A stretch of 64,000 nucleotides of DNA from JBMNFB01 sp050949085 (GTDB taxonomy: Bacteria > Bacillota > UBA994 > UBA5500). The notes under the pieces are model-generated. The model saw only the letters and a program-made list of their open reading frames with translations. It had not been told where the DNA came from and made no database searches. The position numbers and the translations under genes are program-made. Where the stretch lies: positions 62,001-126,000 of the forward strand of contig JBMNFB010000001.1 in assembly GCA_050949085.1 (NCBI GenBank). Direction: 5' to 3'. This document shows, one piece after another, positions 47,083-56,374 of the stretch. Positions within the stretch are counted from its first letter, which is position 1, and every line of letters begins with the position of its first letter.

Positions 47083-50000
47083 GTGGCTTTCGCACCGGTG
47101 AGAGCTTCCAGGCAGATTACAGAAAAGTACCTGAGGTACCTGAGAACCATATTCCAGATCGGAGATAGCGAGTATGCGCGCCAGTTTGAACAGGCCTTGA
47201 GCAGGCCTGGGGCCTTCTCCGCGGGTCCCTATCTGGACGTATCCGACTCGTTCGAGACGGGGCAGAGCATTGACCAACTGATCGCCAGCGGCGAGCTTTC
47301 TCCGCTCTTTGAGCGTCTCGATCTGCCGCCGACGCGCCCGCTCTATCAGCACCAGGAGCAGGCAATCAGGCGTGCCCTGCGCGGAGAGAATATCGTTGTA
47401 TCCACCGGAACCGGCTCCGGTAAGACCGAGAGCTTTCTGATCCCGGTGTTCAATCACCTGCTGCGCCAAGCAGAACAGGGAATCCTTGATCCAGGAGTGC
47501 GTGCCCTATTCGTTTATCCGATGAACGCGCTCGCCAACGATCAGGTGGGTCGGCTGCGCAGCATATTGGCCGATTTCCCCGAGATCACCTATGGCTGCTA
47601 CACTGGTCAGACGAAACACCGCCAGAGCGAAGCGCTGGCCGATTATCGGGCACTCAATGAGCACCGTGAGCCGGCACCCAACGAGCTCATCTCGCGGGAG
47701 CGGATGCTTGCCACACCGCCGCATATCCTGATTACAAACTATGCCATGCTGGAGCATCTCATGGTCAGGCCTACGGAGAGCGTGTTTTTCAGTGCAGAAC
47801 ACGCGGCCAAGTGGAAGCTCATCATCCTGGATGAGGCGCATATTTACCGCGGTTCCACCGGTATCGAGGTCTCGATGCTGCTCCGCCGCCTGCGTGCCAA
47901 GCTCGAGAACGATAACCTCCAGTATATCCTGACCAGTGCGACGTTGGGTGGCGATAGAGATGACGCGGAGGTGGCTTCGTTCGCCACTGATCTGTGCGCC
48001 AGCCCGTTTCGCAGCGAGAACGTGATCCGCGCCCGCCGAGTAGAACCGCGCCCGCCGGCTGCGCTGGTCAAACTACCTAAGGAGTTCTATTTGCAGGCTG
48101 CACGTTGGCTGGATCAGGATTTGCCTGATGAAACAGTCAGCCTACAGGTGCGAGAGGCAGCCGTGGTAGGGAGAGGGGGGCACACGGCCAGCGAGATCTT
48201 GTATCAGGCGGTTGTCCGCGACCCGACCTACTGGAAGGTTCGCAGTTATCTACAGGAACCGCGCACGGTGGAAGATCTGGCACGCCATCTGGGCTGGACG
48301 GTGGACGAGGTTGCCGACTTTGTGGCAGTTGCCACCCGAGCTGAGTACGGCGGGCAGCGCCTCTTTGACGCTCGCTACCACATGCTCTTGCGTGCTACCG
48401 AGAGCGTGTTCATAACACTCAACCCTAGCCATAAGCTGTTCCTCAACCGGAAGAAGGTTCACCGTGAGGACGATGGAACCGAGTATAAGGTGTTCGAGAT
48501 AGCGGTCTGTTCAGCTTGCCATACTATCCACCTGGTGGGTAAGGAGATTGATGGCTATCTGGAACAGTATGACAGGACGGATGAACTAGAGCATAAGCAG
48601 CTCTTCCTCCTAGCCGATGAAGTGGCGGATACCGACGAAGATCACGCCCTGGAGCTGGAGCAGATCAAGGCTGAGGAGTATCTTGTCTGTGTCCGATGCG
48701 GTTGGCTGCGCAAGGCCAGTAGGGTGGGCGGCGACTACTGTGAACACGGACCTGAGCATTATGTCCGTATATATCGGGTGCGAATCAACAACGAGACAGG
48801 AACGCTGTACAAATGCATCTCCTGCGAGAACTTCAACGGCCACGGCATCCTCCGACAGTTCTACACGGGACAGGAAGCCGTCACCAGCGTCATTGGTACC
48901 GCTCTCTTTGAGGAACTACCCAGCAGCCACCTGCAGGTGGAGGCAGCTGAGGCCGAGGATGATGATACGGGGTTCGGTATTGTCAACAGCGAAACGGTCG
49001 TCAGGCGGGAAGTGACGGCAGCTAAGCAGTTTATCGCTTTTTCAGATAGTCGCCAGGCCGCTGCCTATTATGCCAGCTATTTCGACCTCTCGTATCGCAA
49101 CATGTTATACAAGCGCCTGGTCTACGAAGCATTGCAGTCGCTGGACGGAGCTGTCTCGATAAACCAGTTCGTTGAAGAGCTGATTTATCAGTTTGAGAAG
49201 CACGATGTCGCCGTGGAGAATGAGGGAATAACCCGGCAGGAAGCCTGGAAGGCCATCCTGGATGAGGTGGTGAACAATAACGTTAGCACTTCGCTGTGCA
49301 GTCTGGGCTTGCTGGGCCTGACGGTGGACGGTAGCCGGATTCCGCCTAACACCAAGTACTCCCTTAGTGCTGAGGAGGTGGCTACGCTCTGCAGCGTGTT
49401 GTCCTTAGGCATGATGACCGATGCAGCAGTCCATTATCCTGCCAGACTAAACAGAGAAGCCAAGGAGTACTTCACTCATAACGGGGTTGAGTATTCATAC
49501 ACCTTCTCCGACTCCGACGCCAGGAGGTATCAGCGTTCCTTCGTCCCCAGCCGCAGGCATATGAGCAACAAGCGTCTAGACTACTTGCAGCGCGTGCTGG
49601 CCCGCAAGGGTAAATCGGTGGACAGGGATCGGGCTGTTGAGCTGCTTAACGCCATCTGGCATCGTATTTTCATGCCCCTCCACTTGCTGGTAGAACACCG
49701 CGGGACCTATCGCCTGGACACAGCCAGAGTGCAGGTTACGGTCGGAGAGCAGTGGTATATCTGCTCGAAGTGCAGGAGGGTGACCATTCACAATGTTGCT
49801 GGCGTCTGCCCCACCTATAAGTGCGATGGCGCCCTGAGACCGATCGATTGCGCCCAGGCCTTCGCCGATAACCACTACTATAATCTCTATCGCCAGCTGG
49901 ATATTCGCCCGCTGCGGGTGGTGGAGCATACGGCACAACTGGATCGAGAGACAGCCTATGAGTATCAGCGGCGCTTTCAGAACAAGGAGATTGATGTACT

Positions 50001-51756
50001 GAGTTGTTCCACCACATTTGAAATGGGTGTGGACGTCGGCACTCTGGAGACGGTGTTCATGCGCAACATGCCGCCATCTCCAGCCAACTATGCCCAACGC
50101 GCCGGGCGTGCCGGGCGCAGTAAGCAATCAGCGGCTTATGCCCTCACTTTCTGTAACAAGAGCAGCCACGACTTCACCTTTTTCCGGCGGCCGGAGGCCA
50201 TGATCCGGGGAAAGATAAATCCACCACGCTTTGTGATCGAGAACGAAAGGATCGCCATTCGTCACTTGTATGCAGCGGCGCTGGCCTTTTTCTGGCGTCA
50301 GTATCCTGACTATTTTTCCACAGTGGCCGACCTGCTGGAGCCAGATGAACAGGGAGTCCTAGGACTGGATACCTTCCGTGAATACATCACCTCTCACCCT
50401 CGGGACTTACAGCAATATCTGCGCCGCTTCCTGCCTACCCGGTTAGCCGATCGCTTTGACGTGGATGGCTTTGGCTGGATTGAGGGTTTGCTGGGCGAAG
50501 AGGGCGCCCTTACTAAAGCTGTAGCTCAATATGAGTACGAAGTGGGGGTACTGAAGGAAGAGCGCGAGCGACTTTACCAGATGGGCCGCTCGGGCATTGA
50601 CCGGCTCAGCAACCGAATCAGGGCCTATCAGCATGAAAGCATTCTGGCCTTTCTGGCCCGCAAGAATGTGCTGCCCAAGTATGGATTCCCGGTGGATACC
50701 GTGGAAATGCAGGCCCACGACTACCGGGAAGGGCACAAGTTGGGTGTGCAGCTGCAGCGTGACCTGTCTATGGCGATTTCTGAGTATGCTCCCGGCTCAC
50801 AGGTAGTGGCCAACGGCAAACTGCTAACCAGCCGCTACATTAGACGGATACCTCGCTTAGGCTGGAAGACACACAACTTTGTTCAGTGCGAGAACTGTGC
50901 CACCCTGAACGTAGATATGGAGCAGAGCGACGATCGCGGGCTGTCCAGCTGTCGCCAGTGTGGTGCATCTCTTGAGAGCAGGCAGGGCACCTTCCTGATC
51001 CCAGAGTATGGCTTTGAGGTTGATGTGAAGGCAATTACAGATCCCGGGTTGAAAAAGCCTGAACGCACCTACCGCGGCGAAATCTCGTACGTCGGTTACC
51101 TGGACAGGATCGAACTGCAGACGCATAACATCGGCGCAGGGCAGGTAGACATCGGGTTCAGTCACCCCGATCGCATGGCCGTGTTGAACAACGCCCGCTT
51201 CTATGTGTGTGAGGCTTGTGGTTATGCCGAACTCAGCCAGCCGGGCATGTCGGTGAGGAGATCCGAGCACGAGCGCCCCTCGGGGCATCTCTGCGTCAAC
51301 CAAACCCTCAGAAGATATTCCCTCGGCTACCTCTTCGAGACAGATGTGATCATCCTTCACTTCACTGCGCCCGAATTGGTGAAGCGCGAAGCAGCGTTAT
51401 CTGTGTTGCACGGTCTCCTGCGGGGCGTGGCCGCCTATCTAGATGTGGAAGAAGGGGAGATTGCCGGCTGTATCATCTACCAGCCCAGCAAACTCACCCA
51501 CCAGCCCGGTTATTGCCTGGTCCTCTTCGACAAGACACCGGGAGGGGCCGGCCATGTCCGCCGATTGTGTGCCCCCGCCATGCTGGAAGGGGCACTGCGG
51601 GCTGCTCTGGCATTGATGGATCAGTGCGACTGTGGCGGTGAGCAGGCCGATTCCTCCTGCTACGGCTGCTTGCGAGACTATTACAACCAAAGGTACCACG
51701 ATGTACTCAAGCGAGGAGACGTAGTGCGCTTCCTGAGGCAGCTGCTGGACGGGTGA
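47083..51756 (+). CDS. DEAD/DEAH-box helicase with DUF1998 C-terminal domain
   Basis: A 1557-residue superfamily 2 helicase from GTG 47083 behind GGGAGGGGAG. Motif I STGTGSGKTES (about 108-118), Ia YPMNALANDQ, II LDEAHIYRG (about 249), III TSATLGG, V FEMGVDVG, and VI QRAGRAGRS (about 1004). Cysteine pairs (CSACHTIH, CVRCGW, CISC, CSKCRR, CENC/CRQC) suggest several zinc sites. The end is DUF1998: LFDKTPGGAGH (about 1485), CDCGGEQADSSCYGCLRDYYNQ. This is the architecture of MrfA-like and defence helicases (DrmA/DrmB, DruE). With the preceding gene it makes a candidate antiphage unit. Confidence 0.9.
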   Translation: MAFAPVRASRQITEKYLRYLRTIFQIGDSEYARQFEQALSRPGAFSAGPYLDVSDSFETGQSIDQLIASGELSPLFERLDLPPTRPLYQHQEQAIRRALRGENIVVSTGTGSGKTESFLIPVFNHLLRQAEQGILDPGVRALFVYPMNALANDQVGRLRSILADFPEITYGCYTGQTKHRQSEALADYRALNEHREPAPNELISRERMLATPPHILITNYAMLEHLMVRPTESVFFSAEHAAKWKLIILDEAHIYRGSTGIEVSMLLRRLRAKLENDNLQYILTSATLGGDRDDAEVASFATDLCASPFRSENVIRARRVEPRPPAALVKLPKEFYLQAARWLDQDLPDETVSLQVREAAVVGRGGHTASEILYQAVVRDPTYWKVRSYLQEPRTVEDLARHLGWTVDEVADFVAVATRAEYGGQRLFDARYHMLLRATESVFITLNPSHKLFLNRKKVHREDDGTEYKVFEIAVCSACHTIHLVGKEIDGYLEQYDRTDELEHKQLFLLADEVADTDEDHALELEQIKAEEYLVCVRCGWLRKASRVGGDYCEHGPEHYVRIYRVRINNETGTLYKCISCENFNGHGILRQFYTGQEAVTSVIGTALFEELPSSHLQVEAAEAEDDDTGFGIVNSETVVRREVTAAKQFIAFSDSRQAAAYYASYFDLSYRNMLYKRLVYEALQSLDGAVSINQFVEELIYQFEKHDVAVENEGITRQEAWKAILDEVVNNNVSTSLCSLGLLGLTVDGSRIPPNTKYSLSAEEVATLCSVLSLGMMTDAAVHYPARLNREAKEYFTHNGVEYSYTFSDSDARRYQRSFVPSRRHMSNKRLDYLQRVLARKGKSVDRDRAVELLNAIWHRIFMPLHLLVEHRGTYRLDTARVQVTVGEQWYICSKCRRVTIHNVAGVCPTYKCDGALRPIDCAQAFADNHYYNLYRQLDIRPLRVVEHTAQLDRETAYEYQRRFQNKEIDVLSCSTTFEMGVDVGTLETVFMRNMPPSPANYAQRAGRAGRSKQSAAYALTFCNKSSHDFTFFRRPEAMIRGKINPPRFVIENERIAIRHLYAAALAFFWRQYPDYFSTVADLLEPDEQGVLGLDTFREYITSHPRDLQQYLRRFLPTRLADRFDVDGFGWIEGLLGEEGALTKAVAQYEYEVGVLKEERERLYQMGRSGIDRLSNRIRAYQHESILAFLARKNVLPKYGFPVDTVEMQAHDYREGHKLGVQLQRDLSMAISEYAPGSQVVANGKLLTSRYIRRIPRLGWKTHNFVQCENCATLNVDMEQSDDRGLSSCRQCGASLESRQGTFLIPEYGFEVDVKAITDPGLKKPERTYRGEISYVGYLDRIELQTHNIGAGQVDIGFSHPDRMAVLNNARFYVCEACGYAELSQPGMSVRRSEHERPSGHLCVNQTLRRYSLGYLFETDVIILHFTAPELVKREAALSVLHGLLRGVAAYLDVEEGEIAGCIIYQPSKLTHQPGYCLVLFDKTPGGAGHVRRLCAPAMLEGALRAALALMDQCDCGGEQADSSCYGCLRDYYNQRYHDVLKRGDVVRFLRQLLDG

Positions 51757-51848
51757 TTCTAGAGGTTGTGACGTGGCAATGGCATAGTGAGGGCAATGTG
51801 GTCCTCCGAGGAGTTCGGGTTTCGCCACCAGTTTACCAAGGACATGAG

Positions 51849-51879
51849 AAGGCACGCCGTGCGGCGTGCCTTCTTTCTC
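51849..51879 (+). terminator. Terminator of the helicase operon
   Basis: GGCACGCC / GGCGTGCC stem, loop GTGC, followed by TTCTTTCT. A second small hairpin (CGCGAC/GTCGCG) overlaps its end. Confidence 0.85.
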
Positions 51880-51951
51880 GCGACGGCATTCTGTCGCGCG
51901 CCAGGAAAAATAGTCCCATCACAAGTTTATAATATGTCCCTAAAATAAGTC

Positions 51952-51980
51952 TTGTTTTAGCCGGGGAATTAGTTTATTAT
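51952..51980 (+). promoter_or_regulatory. Promoter of the small gene at 52025
   Basis: TTGTTT at 51952-51957, 17-base spacer, TATTAT at 51975-51980, in an AT-rich stretch that stands out from its surroundings. Confidence 0.5.
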
Positions 51981-52024
51981 ACGTATTAGAATGTTAGAAG
52001 ATAGAGAGAAGGGGCGGGATTAGA

Positions 52025-52368
52025 ATGATGACGATGGAAGAAATCCGGGAAGAAGTCATGAGAAACGGTGATCTGCTGTCTCTGCCGATGCAGGTGCTTC
52101 GCGACGCCAAGGGCTATCGAAATTAGGGGTTAAGGTCATCGAAGACCTGTCGCGCACTCTGGCTGGTTACGGGATTGGCCATTTTCCAAAGACGCTCCCC
52201 AGTGATCAATACGCTGTCGTGAGGTTGTTCCGACTTGGGTCGCCAGCGGCAGAGCTGATCGACGCCGTGCTCACACCCAGCACCGAGAAAGACGAAGTGA
52301 TTCGGGCTGCGCTGGACAGCGACGCTGAGGAAATTGTGCGCCAGATTCGCGTGCTTGTCTCAAACTAG
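52025..52368 (+). CDS. Unrecognised ~114-residue protein, one frameshift
   Basis: ATG 52025 (52028 or 52034 possible) opens EEIREEVMRNGDLLSLPMQV and then LRDAKGYR. One missing A in the AAA run at 52120-52122 breaks the frame, and the sequence continues as KLGVKVIEDLSRTLAGYGIG, VVRLFRLGSPAAELIDAVL and ends VRQIRVLVSN at TAG 52366-52368. The corrected protein is compact and charged. The first part looks like a small helical DNA-binding domain. It stands alone between a promoter and a terminator. No family is assigned. Confidence 0.65.
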
Positions 52369-52398
52369 GCCAGCGAGCGCACCTCTGCTACATATAAG

Positions 52399-52430
52399 AA
52401 AAGACGAGGGTTGCCCTCGTCTTTTTTCCT
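52399..52430. terminator. Bidirectional terminator
   Basis: AAGACGAGGG / CCCTCGTCTT stem, loop TTG, with A-run on the left and a six-T run on the right. It serves the small gene and the convergent MATE gene. Confidence 0.88.
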
Positions 52431-52452
52431 TTCGCTCTTGCCTTAGTCCGCG

Positions 52453-53847
52453 CTACACCGTATCATCTGCTAGCGAATCGGTGCCCAGCATCTGCTGCCT
52501 GATCACAGCTTTCTGCTTCCAGCCGCCGGTGAGATAGCGCACGACCGGAACGATGGTGCCGACTGTCCAGCCGATGCCGATGGCCCACCAGATGCCGCGG
52601 TAGCCCATAGCGGGAAGCGATGCTAGCCAATAGGCTACGCCAACCCTGGTTCCCAGGCCAACCAGCGAGCTGACCATCGTGAGCACAGTGTCACCAGCGC
52701 CGCGCAGCACGCCGTTGACGACGACCATTACGCTGAAGATCACATAGAAGAGCGAAACAGTGCGCAGGTAGTCCACCCCGCGGGCGATGACCTCGGTCTC
52801 CTTGGCGTCGATGAAGATCTGAATCAGTTGCGGCCCAATCAGATAGATCAGTAAGGAAGCCACCAGGCAGACGCCTAACGTCATCGCCAGGGTGGAGCGC
52901 AGTCCTTCCCGCACCCGGTCGAAGCGGTTGGCACCCACGTTCTGGCCCACGAATGTTGACAAGGCCATGCTGAAGTTCTGGATAGGCATCATCGCGAAGC
53001 TATCCAGACGCGAAGCTGCGGTGTAGGCGGCCATGGTGACACTGCCAAAGGAGTTGATCAGCCCCTGCATAGCCATAAAGCCCAGTGAGAGCACGCTCTG
53101 CTGCAGGGCGGAGGGAATCCCGATGCGCACCATCGTCCGGAACATCTCGCGGTCAAAGACGAATTCCTGCCGGGAGAAGCGCAGTAGCGGTACGCGGTGG
53201 CGGATGTAGACCAGGCAGAGAATCGAAGAGACAGCCTGGGCAATCAGGGTGGCCCAGGCCACACCGGCTACACCCCAGCCAAAGCTGGCCACGAAAATGA
53301 CGTCCAGCACGGTGTTGATTACCGCAGCGATGATCAGGAAGTAGAGCGGCGTCCGGCTGTCGCCCAGTGCCCGCAAGGTGCTGGAGAGCGTGTTATAGGT
53401 GAACATGAAGATCAGGCCGCCGAAGAAGATGGTCATGTAGGTGACCGAAGCATCGATGACGTCGGGCGGCGTGCGCAGCAGCTGCAGCAGTGGGCGTGAG
53501 AAGAAAACGCCGACCACCGATGCGGCGAGCCCGAAGACTGTCTGGAAGATCATCGCCGTCGAGGCGGCTTTCCGCACCTGCTCGTTCTGGCCGGCGCCGA
53601 AATACTGGGAGATGATGACGCCCGAGCCCATGGTCAGCCCCATTGCCAGCGAGATCAGCAGGAAGATGACTGGGAAACTGGTGCCGACGGCGGCCAGGGC
53701 CTGGGGGCCGACATAACGGCCCACAACTATTGAGTCCACCATGTTATATAGTTGTTGAAAGATATTCCCGATGAACATGGGAACGGCAAAGGCGAGAATC
53801 AGCTTGCCAGCCGGCCCTTCTGTCATGTTCTTAAGCAGATGAATCAT
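52453..53847 (-). CDS. MATE family efflux transporter
   Basis: A 464-residue membrane protein with about twelve hydrophobic segments in two repeated halves. Typical MATE features are NIFQQLYNMVDSIVVGRYVG near the N-terminus, ALAAVGTSFPVIFLLISLAMG, and the second-half copy GIPSALQQSVLSLGFMAMQG, FGSVTMAAYTAASRLD. Such carriers export cationic drugs or metabolites using Na+ or H+ gradients. The ATG is directly preceded by GAGAGG, so translation may be weak. Single gene with its own terminator. Confidence 0.92.
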   Translation of the reverse strand: MIHLLKNMTEGPAGKLILAFAVPMFIGNIFQQLYNMVDSIVVGRYVGPQALAAVGTSFPVIFLLISLAMGLTMGSGVIISQYFGAGQNEQVRKAASTAMIFQTVFGLAASVVGVFFSRPLLQLLRTPPDVIDASVTYMTIFFGGLIFMFTYNTLSSTLRALGDSRTPLYFLIIAAVINTVLDVIFVASFGWGVAGVAWATLIAQAVSSILCLVYIRHRVPLLRFSRQEFVFDREMFRTMVRIGIPSALQQSVLSLGFMAMQGLINSFGSVTMAAYTAASRLDSFAMMPIQNFSMALSTFVGQNVGANRFDRVREGLRSTLAMTLGVCLVASLLIYLIGPQLIQIFIDAKETEVIARGVDYLRTVSLFYVIFSVMVVVNGVLRGAGDTVLTMVSSLVGLGTRVGVAYWLASLPAMGYRGIWWAIGIGWTVGTIVPVVRYLTGGWKQKAVIRQQMLGTDSLADDTV

Positions 53848-53956
53848 CCTCTCATATCGATTGAGACGTGCTTCTTATCATATCATCTCAGGAAACAGAG
53901 TGGTAGAGTAATCTGCACCCGGCATGCCCCAGTGGGTGGGCCAACCGAGGAGATGA

Positions 53957-54484
53957 TCAGATGTCCGTCCCGATATGGGCCACAAATCCAGTCTCTATCC
54001 ATTCCCGTGTGACCTCGTTGGTGTCGATGCCAAGAGTGGCCAGCCCGACAATGGTGCAGCCCAGCTGCTTCAGCAAGTCCATCAAGGCAGTCATCTGCGA
54101 ACCCGTCTCCACCCAGTCATCTACTATCAAGATCCTCTTGCCTCTCACAGGAGACATCCGGTGTATTTCGAAGCTCTTCTGCTCACCCGAGTAGTCGGAA
54201 AAGCAGGTGGAGATAAGCTCCGTTTCCGCGTAAGGTAGCCTGCCTCCCTTTCTTACCCCGACAAAACCAACCCCCAACTCCTGCGCCAGCGCTGTGCCCA
54301 GTATCCAGCCAATCGCCTCCGGCGCCACAACATAATCCACCTTCCCCCGATAGTCCTGCGCCAGGGTCGCTACAATCTTATCAAGCAGGGTCTTGTGGGC
54401 GAAGACGGTCAGCAAGTCATATCTGCCAATGGAGTCCTTAGGTAGGACGGCTCTTATCTCTTCAATGATAGCAGCGTTTCTCAC
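53957..54484 (-). CDS. Adenine-phosphoribosyltransferase-like protein
   Basis: 175 residues from GTG 54484, seven bases after AGGAGG; the frame is open further upstream but without a ribosome site. The PRPP loop is ILIVDDWVETGSQMTALMD, and YVVAPEAIGWILGTALAQEL with VGVRKGGRLPYAE matches the Apt group of type I PRTases. It would convert a purine base and PRPP to the nucleotide, or act as a regulator. Apt identity is likely but not certain. Confidence 0.82.
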   Translation of the reverse strand: MRNAAIIEEIRAVLPKDSIGRYDLLTVFAHKTLLDKIVATLAQDYRGKVDYVVAPEAIGWILGTALAQELGVGFVGVRKGGRLPYAETELISTCFSDYSGEQKSFEIHRMSPVRGKRILIVDDWVETGSQMTALMDLLKQLGCTIVGLATLGIDTNEVTREWIETGFVAHIGTDI

Positions 54485-54778
54485 CGCGTTGCCTCCTGTC
54501 CGTGATGACCGATTTCCCAGGTAGCATATTTCGCCCCGGGGACACGAGGCACCTGCATATCTTCGCCAGATCGCTGCCGAATCGGTACCGCGTATGAACC
54601 TCCAGATCTTGAAGGCGCAATGGAGCATGGCCAGAACTGCAGCCAGCTAACCTGGAAACAGCTCCAAGCAGCAGGAAACGCCGCTTAGGTGATGAAAAAG
54701 TGTAGTTGTGCCTGCGGCCGCTAGTCGGCTACCTGGCGAAGGGCTGAGCCCAATAGAAAAGCAACAGGAGAGATGCAG

Positions 54779-55252
54779 ATGTTCAGAGAGATGCGCAGGA
54801 AAGACCGACAGATGGACGACGCCCGATCCAGAGAGGTGCTCAGGAATGGGGAGTGGGGTGTCCTCTCCACCACAGGTGTCAACGGCTATGCCTATGGGGT
54901 GCCCCTGCATTATGTCTACCAGGATGACCATATCTACTTCCACTGTGCGCCCGAAGGGAGCAAGCTGGTAAACATTGCCCAGAACAACCGGGTCTCGTTT
55001 TGTGTTGTGGGCAAGAGCGAGCTCCAGCCGGAGCAATTCACCTGCTTTTTTGAAAGCGTAATCGTCTTCGGCCGCGCTTCGGAAGTGGAAGGTGAAGAGA
55101 AGCTGGCGGCTCTGGCCGGCTTCATGCAGAAGTATTCGGCCCCGTTCCTCGAGAAAGGTCTGGAGTATATCCAGCGCAACCAGGATCGGGCCCGGGTCTA
55201 CAAGATCAGCATCGAGCAAATCACCGGGAAGGAAAGAAGCCAGCTTCGCTAG
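54779..55252 (+). CDS. Pyridoxamine 5'-phosphate oxidase-like flavin protein (NimA-type)
   Basis: A 157-residue split-barrel flavoprotein. ATG 54779 is preferred to 54773 because AGGAGA is then seven bases upstream. The motifs VLRNGEWGVLSTTGVNGYAY, GVPLHYVYQDDHIYFHCAPE and GSKLVNIAQNNRVSFCVVG are standard for NimA/PPOX-like proteins that bind FMN. Some members reduce nitro compounds. Single gene with its own terminator. Confidence 0.87.
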   Translation: MFREMRRKDRQMDDARSREVLRNGEWGVLSTTGVNGYAYGVPLHYVYQDDHIYFHCAPEGSKLVNIAQNNRVSFCVVGKSELQPEQFTCFFESVIVFGRASEVEGEEKLAALAGFMQKYSAPFLEKGLEYIQRNQDRARVYKISIEQITGKERSQLR

Positions 55253-55271
55253 AATTGAATTGCCGGCAAAT

Positions 55272-55304
55272 GAAGAGGCGACGGAGCTACCGCGCCTCTT
55301 TTTG
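55272..55304 (+). terminator. Terminator of the flavin protein gene
   Basis: AAGAGGCG / CGCCTCTT stem with T-run TTTTT. Confidence 0.8.
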
Positions 55305-55361
55305 CATGATGAAAAACGCCAGTCCAATCCTCCCTGCTAATACACCGCGTGGATTTCGCAG

Positions 55362-55391
55362 TTGACATCATTGCATCCCGGTGCGCATAAT
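55362..55391 (+). promoter_or_regulatory. Promoter of the zinc-ribbon gene
   Basis: TTGACA at 55362-55367, 18-base spacer, CATAAT at 55386-55391, 60 bases before the start codon. Confidence 0.55.
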
Positions 55392-55450
55392 AAAATTGTG
55401 AAAATTACACAGTGTTTTGAGGCGCCAATTATTGATAGGGGTGATGAGAA

Positions 55451-56101
55451 TTGGCTGAGAAGATCCGGTTTACCCGCAACTACTCCGACAACAGCACGGA
55501 TCGGGGATTCCAGTTTGAGTTCAACTGCGACCGCTGCGGAACTGGCTTCCGCACACCATTCAGGGCGTGGATGACCGGGACGGTTACCTCGGCCATTGAC
55601 GCCGCCGGCGATCTCCTGGGCGGCATCTTCAGCCGCGGCGCCTCGCTTGGCCACCGGGTTCGCTCGGCAGGATGGCAAAAGGCGCATGATGAAGCCCTGA
55701 AGGAAGCTGTTGCCGAAGTGATGCCGTCCTTTATCCAGTGCCCACGCTGCCAGGCCTGGGTCTGCCGCGAGCGCTGCTGGAATAATACCAAAGGACTCTG
55801 CAAGAACTGCGCACCTGATCTCGGCGTCGAGATGTCGGCAGCTCAGTCTTCCCGCTCGGTGGAGGAGGTCTGGAGGCATGCCGCCATGGCTGAAGAAGAC
55901 AAGAAGCTCGCCACCGAATACTGGCGAGAGACGATTGTGGCCAGCTGCCCCAACTGCGGGGCCAGCCTGGAGCGCAACGTCAAGTTCTGCCCCGAGTGTG
56001 GGCAGAGGCTGCTGCAAGAGAAGTTCTGCAGCGAGTGTGGAGAGAAGATGAGCGCCAATGCCAAGTTCTGCCCCAGCTGCGGAGCGAAAGCCGAACAGTA
56101 G
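55451..56101 (+). CDS. Multi-zinc-ribbon protein
   Basis: A 216-residue protein from TTG 55451 (GGGGTGATGAGAA upstream). An N-terminal pair FNCDRCGTGF is followed by a glycine-rich helix region, CPRCQAWVCRERCW and CKNC. The C-terminal tandem ribbons are CPNCGASLE, CPECGQRLL, CSECGEKMS and CPSCGAKAE. These can hold about four zinc ions. Such double zinc-ribbon tails usually mediate binding to other proteins or nucleic acid. The specific role is unknown. Confidence 0.82.
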   Translation: MAEKIRFTRNYSDNSTDRGFQFEFNCDRCGTGFRTPFRAWMTGTVTSAIDAAGDLLGGIFSRGASLGHRVRSAGWQKAHDEALKEAVAEVMPSFIQCPRCQAWVCRERCWNNTKGLCKNCAPDLGVEMSAAQSSRSVEEVWRHAAMAEEDKKLATEYWRETIVASCPNCGASLERNVKFCPECGQRLLQEKFCSECGEKMSANAKFCPSCGAKAEQ

Positions 56102-56142
56102 CAGGCTTGATGGTGGCTGATTAGCGATGTAGATAATGCATG

Positions 56143-56180
56143 AAAACCCCTTGACGGACCGTTCCGTCAAGGGGTTTTGC
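56143..56180. terminator. Strong bidirectional terminator
   Basis: A 16-bp stem (AAAACCCCTTGACGGA, 56143-56158, with its complement 56163-56178) and loop CCGT. A-run and T-run give poly-U ends on both strands. It serves the zinc-ribbon gene and the micro-gene at 56203-56283. Confidence 0.92.
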
Positions 56181-56202
56181 TCTTCATAAGTATTGGTTCG
56201 GG

Positions 56203-56283
56203 CTAACGATCGACTACGCGGCCACTCTCGGAGAAAACGAACATGGAGCCAATGATGATAATCAGTGCCAGGAGAGTGTTCAT
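56203..56283 (-). CDS. 26-residue membrane micro-protein, paralogue A
   Basis: ATG 56283 with AAGGAGG nine bases upstream and TAG at 56205-56203. A hydrophobic helix (LLALIIIIGSMFVF, residues 4-17) is followed by the polar tail SESGRVVDR. Aligned with the second micro-gene, MFxFxES and VxDR are identical. A canonical promoter (56347-56319) and a terminator (56143-56180) frame it. Not matched to any family I know; KdpF-like and toxin-like peptides of this size have different tails. Confidence 0.78.
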   Translation of the reverse strand: MNTLLALIIIIGSMFVFSESGRVVDR

Positions 56284-56318
56284 AAGTGGATTCCTCCTTA
56301 GTATAGTCTTCGTATAAT

Positions 56319-56347
56319 ACTATATAACAAATATGCCTACTAGTCAA
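56319..56347 (-). promoter_or_regulatory. Promoter of micro-gene A
   Basis: Minus-strand TTGACT (56347-56342), exactly 17 bases, TATAGT (56324-56319). The ATG follows 36 bases later. Confidence 0.75.
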
Positions 56348-56374
56348 ACATAGATTATTGTCGGAAATGTAAAT

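Noticed and set aside
44221..51756. Firm naming of the two genes as druH and druE or as drmA/drmB
   Set aside because: Only the general helicase-DUF1998 architecture is visible. The partner protein could not be linked to DruH or DISARM proteins without a search.
25651..51756. Integrase, transposase or attachment sites that would define a mobile island
   Set aside because: No recombinase gene and no convincing flanking short direct repeats or tRNA gene were seen; only the two large cassettes flank the region.
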